DNA from: JAGMDK01 sp023128695
GTDB taxonomy: Bacteria; Planctomycetota; Phycisphaerae; UBA1845; Fen-1342
DNA: 6,853 nucleotides
NCBI GenBank assembly: GCA_030628805.1
Contig: DAOVQG010000252.1
Span: forward strand, 1-6,853
Direction of reading: 5' to 3'
The translations under genes were made by a program, and so were the position numbers. The notes under the pieces are model-generated. The model had not been told where the DNA came from, searched no databases, and was given only the letters and a program-made list of their open reading frames with translations. Positions within the stretch are counted from its first letter, which is position 1. Every line of letters starts with the position of its first letter. Positions 1 through 5,585 of this stretch are shown here, piece by piece.

Positions 1-148
1 GTCACCCCGTTTTGACAGTCGGTTCGGATGGACCATTCGGGCCACCCAGCCGTGAGGGGAAAGAAGCCCCAGGAAGGGGTTCGGGGAAACCTGCGGAGCC
101 GGTTTCCCCGAGAATCCACCCACAGATTCTGCGGAAGAGCCAATTATT
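1..148. other. Leader region left of the first cassette (possible attI side)
   Basis: I find no gene here. Three inverted repeats lie in a row: CCCC/GGGG around 67-79, an 11-bp perfect stem (81-91 pairing with 101-111, 9-base loop) and AGAATC/GATTCT at 111-116 and 125-130. No RYYYAAC left arm is present on the + strand, so the crossover point at 149/150 lacks the structure of a normal attC. It may be an attI site or a decayed site. A TTGACA box at 12-17 has no good -10 partner. The identity as attI is an inference only. Confidence 0.35.
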
Positions 149-176
149 GTTAGATGCTAGTCAAGGTTAACAGACT

Positions 177-1157
177 ATGAAAACACTTTTTTGCAACATC
201 GGGTGGATGGAGTCCTATAAAGGACAATCGGCCAGGGATCAAATCCAAGGTGGCGGTTCGTATGTTCAAGAAAAAGGCATGGGACATGAAGTATGCAATT
301 TCGCAGTGCACCAGGACACTGTCTATGGTTACGTTCAGCCACCAAAAGCAAAGGGGCAGCCTGGTGAGGGGCAAATCAGGATCGAAAGAATTGGCGGAGA
401 CCAGTCAGACTTTGTTACGAGTGTACTCGTGGTTTGGACAGCAGCCCGCCCAGAGGGAGGGACAGTAGTTGTTGGTTGGTACAAGGGCGCAACCGTGTAC
501 CGCCACCACCAAGAGTTTCAGAACACCCCGGCCTTGCATAAGAAGAACAATTGTAGGGGTTACTGGATTAAGGCCAAGAGCAAGGACGCAGTATTGTTGC
601 CTGTAGATCAGCGCACATTTGAGATTCCACGCAAGGTCAAAGGTGGAATGGGGCAGGCAAATGTTTGGTTTGCTGACTCGCCCGATAGCGCTAACACACT
701 GTCAGGGGTTAGTGCGCTCGTAGCGGGTAAAAGAATCAAAAAGAACGGCTCGCGTTCCCGGGTGACAGATCCTGAGCATAATGCAAAAGTAGAAGAGGCT
801 GCGATCAAGAAGACTCGGAGTCATTTTGAAGAACTTGGCTATCGTGTCGAGAGCGTAGAAAATGACAACGTTGGGTGGGACCTTGAAGCAACCGCAGGTA
901 GAGCTACGCTACGGATTGAAGTAAAGGGGCTTTCCGGTACTTTGCCGGTAAGCGAATTGACCCCAAATGAATTCAATGCATTCTCTACTAAGTCGCCCAG
1001 CTATCGACTTGCGATTGTCACCAATTCACTTCAGGAGCCGCATTTGATTATTTGCCGGTACAGTTCTGAGCAACGGGGTTGGGTTATAGATGGGCACCCA
1101 AGCTTTGAAGTGCAAGTAGAGCCAAGGTCAAGTGCAATTGTCAAAGTTCGCATCTAA
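177..1157 (+). CDS. DUF3883 domain protein, putative nuclease (cassette 1)
   Basis: This 326-residue protein has two parts. The C-terminal part (about 204-326) matches the DUF3883 / NO VEIN C-terminal type, which resembles PD-(D/E)XK nucleases: a helix with E206/E207, then GWDL with D235, then IEVKG with E248 and K250, followed by LTPNE (261-265). These are candidate catalytic residues. The N-terminal part (about 1-150) includes GGGSYV, GHEVCNF, VYGYVQP and GGTVVVGWYKGATVYR. I recall similar N-termini on other DUF3883 proteins but cannot name the fold; a reader of DNA or modified bases is a guess. The ATG lies 27 bases after the cassette start with a weak AAGG at 163-166. The TAA overlaps attC. 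The gene has no promoter of its own that I can see, so it probably depends on transcription from the left. A role in defence against foreign DNA is an inference. Confidence 0.8.
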   Translation: MKTLFCNIGWMESYKGQSARDQIQGGGSYVQEKGMGHEVCNFAVHQDTVYGYVQPPKAKGQPGEGQIRIERIGGDQSDFVTSVLVVWTAARPEGGTVVVGWYKGATVYRHHQEFQNTPALHKKNNCRGYWIKAKSKDAVLLPVDQRTFEIPRKVKGGMGQANVWFADSPDSANTLSGVSALVAGKRIKKNGSRSRVTDPEHNAKVEEAAIKKTRSHFEELGYRVESVENDNVGWDLEATAGRATLRIEVKGLSGTLPVSELTPNEFNAFSTKSPSYRLAIVTNSLQEPHLIICRYSSEQRGWVIDGHPSFEVQVEPRSSAIVKVRI

Positions 1158-1223
1158 CAAGGCGCCGCACTTGACTGATTTTTCGCTACGCTCGAAATCG
1201 GCAGGTGAGCTTGGTCGTTAGGC
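1152..1223 (+). other. attC site 1 (72 bp, end of cassette 1)
   Basis: The left arm ATCTAAC (1152-1158) fits RYYYAAC and the right arm GTTAGGC (1217-1223) fits GTTRRRY. Inside, CACTTG (1169-1174) pairs with CAGGTG (1202-1207) with one G-T pair, and GATTT..CG pairs with CGAAATC around a CTACGCT loop. CAAGGC and GCTTG form the lower stem with an unpaired base. Length and design match known attC sites. Confidence 0.85.
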
Positions 1224-1430
1224 CACGCCTTCCCGGCGTCCGTAGGTCTTGCTGACCGAGCTGTTCAGGTCGAGGATCAACTTGTCCAGGGAGCGGCGTT
1301 GGCCAGCGCGATATATCCACTTCCCCGGCACGTCCATCAAGGACTTCAGGTTCTTCCGGGTCGTCAGAATCTCCGTCTCGAAGCGCCCCATCTGGCTGGC
1401 GGACGCGACTTGGCGGTGGTTGGTCGACGT
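1218..1430 (-). pseudogene. IS1380-family transposase fragment (antisense, cassette 2)
   Basis: Read on the minus strand, this stretch gives an uninterrupted peptide of about 63-70 residues with marks of IS1380-family DDE transposases: SQMGRFETEIL, then DVPGKWIYRAG, then LILDLNSSVSKTYGRREG. The LDLNSS aspartate (codon 1269-1271) corresponds to the first catalytic Asp of that family. Intact members continue after the EG(S/V)A segment with a YNGHFG-type motif. Here the reading frame stops at a TAA (1218-1220) made by the attC arm itself, so the fragment ends exactly at the cassette crossover point. Both the N-terminal part and most of the catalytic domain are missing, and no IS ends are visible. 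It cannot be functional. Family assignment rests on remembered motifs. Confidence 0.75.
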
Positions 1431-1448
1431 GCGGTGAAGATGGAAATG

Positions 1449-1457
1449 TGGTATAAT
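1449..1457 (+). promoter_or_regulatory. Extended -10 promoter inside cassette 2
   Basis: TGGTATAAT is a perfect extended -10 element (TGN followed by TATAAT at 1452-1457). No convincing -35 box lies 17 bases upstream, which extended -10 promoters often tolerate. Transcription would begin near 1464 and run right, across attC site 2, into hicA and hicB. It is the strongest promoter-like sequence I see in the array. Confidence 0.5.
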
Positions 1458-1479
1458 TGTTCAAGTGCAGCAAATGGCG

Positions 1480-1587
1480 GCTTAACAACGCGGTCAAGCG
1501 GACCGCCTGGGCGCGTCACGCCGCGTGCTTACACACACGTCGCGCCACGCCCAGTCGGCAGCTTACCCGGTACCCCGAGCGTTATGC
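1480..1587 (+). other. attC site 2 (108 bp, end of cassette 2)
   Basis: The left arm is GCTTAAC (1480-1486) and the right arm GTTATGC (1581-1587). The inner stem contains CTGGGCG (1507-1513) pairing with CGCCCAG (1548-1554), with a further CGTG/CACG hairpin at its tip. AAGC and GCTT mark the outer stem with unpaired bases. It is longer than its neighbours but within the usual attC range. Confidence 0.8.
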
Positions 1588-1621
1588 GGCTGAAATAACG
1601 CCTGAATTCACATGAGGGCGC

Positions 1622-1807
1622 ATGAAAGTTAGGGAAGTCATTAAGCTAATTGAAGCCGACGGTTGGGTAAACGTTCGTACCACGGGGAGTCACCGCCAGT
1701 TCAGGCACTCGGTGAAAACTGGCATAGTCACGGTAGCGGGCAAGCTCGGCGTGGACGTGCCGCCGGGCACCCTGAACAGCATTCTGAAACAGGCGGGGCT
1801 GAAGTAA
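1622..1807 (+). CDS. hicA: HicA-type toxin (mRNA interferase, cassette 3)
   Basis: The 61-residue product matches the HicA family in length and pattern: a short N-terminal helix region, G-S-H-R-Q-F-R-H around residues 22-29, and the closing LNSILKQAG helix. HicA toxins adopt a double-stranded-RNA-binding-like fold and cut mRNA; His24 of the GSH motif is the expected catalytic residue and is present. A GAGGG run (1614-1618) lies only three bases before the ATG, closer than usual, but there is no better start. hicB follows 11 bases after the stop, forming one unit. HicAB pairs are often carried by integron cassettes, where they may stabilise the array. An extended -10 promoter in the preceding cassette could drive it. 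Confidence 0.9.
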   Translation: MKVREVIKLIEADGWVNVRTTGSHRQFRHSVKTGIVTVAGKLGVDVPPGTLNSILKQAGLK

Positions 1808-1818
1808 AGGGCGATGCG

Positions 1819-2034
1819 ATGAGATACATGGTCGTAATCGAGAAGGGGCCGACAAGCTGGGGAGCCTGGGTCCCTGACCTGTCTGGTTGCGCGGCCGCAG
1901 GCGAATCGAGGAATGAGGTCGTCCGACTCATCAGGGAGGCCATCGAGATCCACCTCGAGGGGCTCAAGGCCGGCGGCGAACCGGTCCCCGCCCCCAGCTC
2001 TGAAATCGAGTACGTCGACGTCACAGCCGCATAA
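1819..2034 (+). CDS. hicB: HicB-type antitoxin (cassette 3)
   Basis: The 71-residue product has the HicB antitoxin core: MRYMVVIEKG strand, WGAWVPDLSGCAAAGES turn, and the NEVVRLIREAIEIHLE helix. HicB binds HicA and blocks its active site. This one ends soon after the core (EIEYVDVTAA), so it lacks the C-terminal helix-turn-helix or ribbon-helix-helix DNA-binding domain found in longer HicB proteins. Self-repression of the operon by this protein alone is therefore doubtful. I chose the ATG at 1819 because it gives the standard N-terminal strand and has AAAGGG eight or so bases upstream. Longer in-frame starts run back through hicA. The TAA (2032-2034) lies inside the left arm of attC site 3. 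Confidence 0.9.
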   Translation: MRYMVVIEKGPTSWGAWVPDLSGCAAAGESRNEVVRLIREAIEIHLEGLKAGGEPVPAPSSEIEYVDVTAA

Positions 2035-2093
2035 CAAGCCGTTCCACCGGACTCGGCCCCGGAGGGGCCTCGCCGGTGAACGCCGCGTTATAA
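2029..2093 (+). other. attC site 3 (65 bp, end of cassette 3)
   Basis: The left arm is GCATAAC (2029-2035) and the right arm is GTTATAA (2087-2093). The stem is very clear: GTTCCACCGG (2041-2050) pairs with CCGGTGAAC (2073-2081) with one bulged C, and GGCCCC (2055-2060) pairs with GGGGCC (2064-2069) around a three-base loop. The bulged base is the kind of extrahelical base that sets strand choice in attC recombination. Confidence 0.88.
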
Positions 2094-2152
2094 CGAGCTC
2101 CAGCGGATGTGGGAGACTCAAGACTATAAGAAGCTCCCCGGATTAGAGTAGC

Positions 2153-2458
2153 ATGACAACCACCTATCCCAAAGTCAGAAGCGTTAGACCCCAGCCCGGC
2201 AAAACATTGCTGGTCGAGTTCGAGAATGGCGAGCGGAAGGTGTACGATTGCACCCCGCTCCTCCAGAGTGAGGCCTTCCGTCCCCTTCAAGACGAGGCGA
2301 TCTTCCGGTGTGCCCAGGCCGATTCCCACGGGTACGGAGTCATCTGGAATGACGACATCGACCTCGCTGAGTCGGAGGTCTGGCTCAACGGACGGACCGC
2401 CGAACCAGAAGATCCACTTCCCCGGCACATCCAAGAAGAGGCTGATTGCGGACGTTAA
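2153..2458 (+). CDS. DUF2442 domain protein
   Basis: The 101-residue product matches DUF2442 over about residues 6-82: KVRSVRPQPGKTLLVEFENG, the YDCTPLLQ..AFRPLQDEAIF middle, and YGVIWNDDIDLAESEVWLNG near the end. The family's function is unknown; members are small and often sit beside toxin-antitoxin-like genes or in cassettes. The tail after WLNGR (81-101) does not look like the family, and part of it (2412-2433) is nearly identical to bases of the IS1380 fragment at 1315-1336. The original 3' end may therefore have been altered. No clear ribosome-binding site precedes the ATG. It starts 65 bases after attC site 3 but has no recognisable attC of its own, so cassette status is unproven. Confidence 0.75.
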   Translation: MTTTYPKVRSVRPQPGKTLLVEFENGERKVYDCTPLLQSEAFRPLQDEAIFRCAQADSHGYGVIWNDDIDLAESEVWLNGRTAEPEDPLPRHIQEEADCGR

Positions 2459-2524
2459 CTTCGACAACGTCTACACGATGCAGGAGTCAACTACACACTG
2501 CTCGACTTCCTACTTGGGCGGCAG

Positions 2525-2594
2525 CCGGGCTCTGTCCCGGCCGTAGAACGCGGGAAAAACGCTCTTTCACAACGACGTCCGGGACGGAGCCCGG
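2525..2594. repeat. Inverted repeat, possible two-way terminator
   Basis: CCGGGCTCTGTCCCGG (2525-2540) and CCGGGACGGAGCCCGG (2579-2594) are complementary at 15 of 16 positions, with a 38-base spacer. Each arm is also nearly self-complementary. Placed between two convergent genes it could end transcripts from both sides, but there is no T-run next to the arms. A dispersed palindromic repeat is equally likely. Confidence 0.6.
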
Positions 2595-2629
2595 ACGCTA
2601 CATGACTTTTGCGGCGGACTGATAGCCGC

Positions 2630-2687
2630 GTGGCATCGGCACCGGGCCGGTGAAAAGTGTGGCATCGGCACCGGGCCGGTGAAAAGT
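2630..2687. repeat. 29-bp perfect tandem duplication
   Basis: Two identical 29-bp units occupy 2630-2658 and 2659-2687. Each contains the near-palindrome CACCGGGCCGGTG followed by AAAAGT, so each copy can form a GC-rich hairpin. There are no spacers between the copies. Confidence 0.9.
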
Positions 2688-2730
2688 GTACCACCAGCTT
2701 CAGCAGCCGAGGGCCGCACGATACTCACCC

Positions 2731-2786
2731 TCAATCCCCAATCCTCAATCCTCAATCCTCGATCCTCATTCCTCAATCCTCATTCT
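2731..2786. repeat. Eight-unit heptad array (TCAATCC on +, GGATTGA on -)
   Basis: Eight consecutive 7-bp units run from 2731 to 2786: four exact TCAATCC copies and four variants (CCAATCC, TCGATCC, TCATTCC, TCATTCT). The two rightmost units lie inside the TPR gene and encode its last residues (N-E-D) and its TGA stop (2773-2775). Confidence 0.9.
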
Positions 2787-5466
2787 GTTGCGGCTGAACG
2801 CCGCGCTGGGTCTCCGGCGGTTTGCCTTGCGCCGCCCGGGCCTCGGCGAGTAGACCGGCCAGCTTCTCCTGCCACGGCGTGCCGCCCAGGTCGGGGTACC
2901 AGACACGCTCCTGGGTAATCGCCTGCTCGACGTCGGCGGCATTGCCAAGCCGCAACGCCAAGGCCAGCCAGTTGTAGCGCGCCTCCCAGTAACGCTGCGG
3001 GGCATAAGTGCGGATCGCCGGATCGGTCAGCAGCACGGCCCAAGCCTCCTGAACTTCCTTGAGCTGGTCCGGCGCGGCGTCCGCCGGCAGCCGCGCGGTT
3101 AGTATCAGGGCCCGTAACTGCTGGTAGTTGCCGTTCTTGGGGTCCTGTTCCAGCAGTTCGGCGACGATCCGCCGGGCCTCTTCGTACTGCCCCGCGAGGT
3201 ACTGCATCCGGGCCCGTCCGGAGAGGACGAAGCCCAGGTTCTGGGCCCGGCGGGGATCGGCTCGGACCCACTTCTCCAACTCCTCGAACGCCGCTATGGA
3301 ATCGGTCGCCAGTTTGCGGGCGGTGTCGGTCTGGCCGTCCTCGAGTAATCGTTCGACCTCGTCCTGCATACCCTTGGCGAGCGCGGCCAGCGTGCCGCCG
3401 ATCTGGGCCGGCGCGGCCGTCTCCAGGAACTGATTGAGCATCTCGGCGGCGTGTTGGAACTCGCGCAGACCGCAATACGCCCGAATCCGCACCGCCCAGG
3501 CGCGTCCGGCAAGTTCGCTGTCCGGGTACTTTGTCTCAAACGCCTCCACGCATTGCAGGGCTCGCTGGTGATCTTCCACGCCCTGCGATAACAGCAACTC
3601 GCCGGCGGTCAAACGGGCCTGTGCCGACCACTTCAGCACCGCCTCAGAACTCAGCGCCGAAGCGGACCGCGCCAGGGCCTCGTCGGCGTAGCGTGTCAAC
3701 TCCTCGGCCGCCTGCTTGCCCTTGGCCCGGTACTCGTCCACGCCGAGCGACTCCCGCGCCGCCTCGACGGCCTTTCGTCCACAGATGACGCGGCGATAGC
3801 GCGCCTCCTCCCAGTTCTCGGTCCCCGCGGGAACCTTGGCGAACTGCTCGGCGGCCTCGTCGAACCGCTGGGCCAACTGCAACGACAGCGGCAGCAGCCA
3901 GACCGCTTCCTCGCGATCAGGATGGTCGGCAAAGCTCACGATCAGGTTCCGCAAGGTGGCGGCCAGTTGGAGGTAATCCTCCGGGCGCTTGCTGCGCTCG
4001 GCGATCTTGCCCCACAGTTGATACGCCAGGGTGGCGGCCTGGGGGGCCTTGGCGTGCTCGCGATGCTCGGCCGCCAGCTTCTGAAAAGCTAGGGCCGCCT
4101 CGCGTTCGCGCCTGAGCTGGAATTGGCAACGCCCCGTTTCAAAGAGCACGTCCGCGGCGAGGTTCGCGCTCAAGCCCTCACGCGACGAGGCCTCCTCCAG
4201 ACGCTTGAGGGCATCTTTGTAACGCTTGGCGTCGGTCTGCATCCCCGCCGTGAAGACCAACTCCATCACGCTCAACTCCCGTAGCGACCTCCTCAAATTC
4301 ACACTCTTGGCCACGTAGATACGCACCAGCGCCGGCCACGGCCCGCCTTGGCCGGCCAAGCGGTTCATCCTGCTCAGCCCCTTTTCACGGCTCAGCCGCG
4401 CCTTTTGGAGAATCGCCGTTTCCGACATGCTGCCCCGGGCCTGGCGGCGAACCACCTCGGCTTCCACCAGGTAACTGTTGGCATACCACAGATGCGCCAG
4501 GTTGATATAGAACCGCGCCGGGCGATCCGCCGCACTCAAATGCCGCAGGTCCTTCTCCGCCAGGGGCCGAAGCGTCGTCCGGGCCTCGTCAAATTTACCG
4601 GCTTTGATCTGGCACCGAGCGAGTTCGTAGCGTATCCGCGCTTCGGTGGTCCACTCGACATCATCCTCCAAGGCGTACCGGAAGCTGTCCTCCGCATCCT
4701 TAAAACGCCCCTCTTCCCGCTGCGTCATCGCTAACGCCAAATAGCACAGATAGTGCATCTGCCCGGTCTGGCCGGAGTTGATCAGCTCCTGAAACTCACG
4801 CTCGGCGGCGGCTAAATACTCGCCGCGCTTCTCCTTCTTGGCGAGCACCCCCAGGTAATAGTTCGCCCAACCCGTGTTTAGCATGAGATCGAGTCGCGTG
4901 CTTCGCAAGGTATCGTAGAGACCGGCCGCCAGCAGGTCTTCTTCCTCGTCCTTGCTCAGATCCACCGACGAGGGGATTTCCCGCCCGGCCTGCTCGTAAA
5001 GCTGGAGGGCCGCCTTGAGCAGTTTCTCCAATAACTTGCGGTCGCCACGGCGGCCGAGGCTGATCTCGAACTCGTCGAGGTCGTTCGCCGCCCGGCCGGA
5101 GAGGATCATGCCGGCGTACTGGACCCGGCCGGCCGCCAAACGCACGCGGTCGGTCAACCTCCCGCGCCGGGCCGCCCGCTCCAGGGTGTCAATCCAGAGG
5201 CGGTATTTCTCGTCGGCTTTCTCAAACGCCCGCTTGCGGTCGCGGGCATCGCGTGCCCGGCGGGCCTTGTTGGCGTAGGCCTGCGCGATCAGGTGCTTCT
5301 CTTCCGCCGTACGCCCCCCGCGGAGCCGCGTCTCAAGTTCCGCGGCCTTACCCTCGCTAACCAGGCGTTGCAGGTCTTCGGAAAGCTCCGCGTCTCGCTC
5401 CTGGGCCGCAAGCTGCGCTGTAACAATGGAGGTGATGAGCAATAACGCGGTAACCAACTGTTTCAT
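2773..5466 (-). CDS. Large exported TPR-repeat protein
   Basis: From the ATG at 5464-5466 the product has 897 residues. It opens with a classic signal peptide: MKQ, hydrophobic LVTALLLITSIV, then TAQLAAQE with a likely cleavage near residues 20-22. The rest is almost wholly helical with degenerate TPR units, for example GRFKDAEDSFRYALEDD (about 253-269) with AGKFDEARTTLRPLAE (about 289-304), then RYKDALKRLEEAS, REREAALAFQKLAAEH, FQHAAEMLNQFLE and AGQYEEARRIVAELLEQDP (from about 758). The tail is polar and ends in the heptad repeat. The protein is probably periplasmic, perhaps membrane-attached, and serves as a scaffold. Its place 119 bases after two ExbD genes on the same strand suggests it works with an ExbB/ExbD motor. 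A GTG three codons upstream (5473-5475) is a possible alternative start. No specific partner can be read from the sequence. Confidence 0.85.
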   Translation of the reverse strand: MKQLVTALLLITSIVTAQLAAQERDAELSEDLQRLVSEGKAAELETRLRGGRTAEEKHLIAQAYANKARRARDARDRKRAFEKADEKYRLWIDTLERAARRGRLTDRVRLAAGRVQYAGMILSGRAANDLDEFEISLGRRGDRKLLEKLLKAALQLYEQAGREIPSSVDLSKDEEEDLLAAGLYDTLRSTRLDLMLNTGWANYYLGVLAKKEKRGEYLAAAEREFQELINSGQTGQMHYLCYLALAMTQREEGRFKDAEDSFRYALEDDVEWTTEARIRYELARCQIKAGKFDEARTTLRPLAEKDLRHLSAADRPARFYINLAHLWYANSYLVEAEVVRRQARGSMSETAILQKARLSREKGLSRMNRLAGQGGPWPALVRIYVAKSVNLRRSLRELSVMELVFTAGMQTDAKRYKDALKRLEEASSREGLSANLAADVLFETGRCQFQLRREREAALAFQKLAAEHREHAKAPQAATLAYQLWGKIAERSKRPEDYLQLAATLRNLIVSFADHPDREEAVWLLPLSLQLAQRFDEAAEQFAKVPAGTENWEEARYRRVICGRKAVEAARESLGVDEYRAKGKQAAEELTRYADEALARSASALSSEAVLKWSAQARLTAGELLLSQGVEDHQRALQCVEAFETKYPDSELAGRAWAVRIRAYCGLREFQHAAEMLNQFLETAAPAQIGGTLAALAKGMQDEVERLLEDGQTDTARKLATDSIAAFEELEKWVRADPRRAQNLGFVLSGRARMQYLAGQYEEARRIVAELLEQDPKNGNYQQLRALILTARLPADAAPDQLKEVQEAWAVLLTDPAIRTYAPQRYWEARYNWLALALRLGNAADVEQAITQERVWYPDLGGTPWQEKLAGLLAEARAAQGKPPETQRGVQPQQNED

Positions 5467-5585
5467 GATTAACACCCGTTTTCACCGGTCCCACCGGCTA
5501 GTGCTCTGTCACCCATCGCCTTGTCACGTTCCCACGTTCCCACGTTCTTCAGCCCGCGGTTCTTCTTCAATGTGGGGTAGTGGAG
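5467..5585. other. Spacer between TPR and ExbD genes with an 8-bp triple repeat
   Basis: The 119-base gap contains three 8-bp units, CACGTTCC, CACGTTCC and CACGTTCT (5525-5548). On the minus strand the sequence before the TPR start reads CCGGTGGGACCGGTG, a short imperfect inverted repeat (about 5482-5496). I see no convincing promoter, so the TPR gene is probably read from the ExbD genes. Confidence 0.7.

Larger units (their letters stand above)
149..2093 (+). mobile_element. Integron gene-cassette array (three cassettes)
   Basis: Crossover points G^TT are at 149/150, 1217/1218, 1581/1582 and 2087/2088. This gives cassettes of about 1068, 364 and 506 bp. In each cassette the opening bases pair with the left arm of its own attC: GTTAGATGC (149-157) with GCATCTAAC (1150-1158), GTTAGGCC (1217-1224) with GGCTTAAC (1479-1486, one mismatch), and GTTATGCGGC (1581-1590) with GCCGCATAAC (2026-2035). 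The attC sites differ in length and inner sequence but share orientation. The stop codons of the DUF3883 gene and hicB overlap the attC left arm, as is common in cassettes. No intI gene is seen. A promoter for the array would be expected to the left. Confidence 0.85.
2459..2772. other. Gene-free convergent intergenic region rich in repeats
   Basis: This space separates the rightward DUF2442 gene from the leftward TPR gene. I see no coding sequence in it. It holds an imperfect long inverted repeat (2525-2594), a 29-bp tandem duplication (2630-2687) and a 7-bp repeat array (2731-2786), each listed separately. No GTT-type attC right arm occurs between 2460 and 2680. Confidence 0.7.

Noticed and set aside
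12..17. TTGACA as the -35 box of an array promoter
   Set aside because: No sequence resembling TATAAT lies 15-19 bases downstream (35-40 reads ATTCGG).
1186..1497. 103-codon minus-strand open frame across cassette 2
   Set aside because: It is in a different frame from the transposase-like peptide and has low-complexity Pro/Arg composition typical of GC-rich shadow frames.
2021..2467. 148-codon open frame on the minus strand opposite DUF2442
   Set aside because: It is antisense to a recognisable DUF2442 gene, crosses attC site 3, and shows no family resemblance beyond one seven-residue transposase-like string.
2630..2687. Two repeats of 29 bp as a CRISPR
   Set aside because: The copies are directly adjacent with no spacers and there are no cas genes.
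4348..4734. 128-codon + strand open frame inside the TPR gene
   Set aside because: It is a shadow of the high-GC TPR coding sequence on the other strand, with no recognisable domain or ribosome site.
5473..5475. GTG as the start of the TPR protein
   Set aside because: The ATG three codons later gives a standard MKQ signal-peptide start; the GTG remains possible but adds nothing recognisable.
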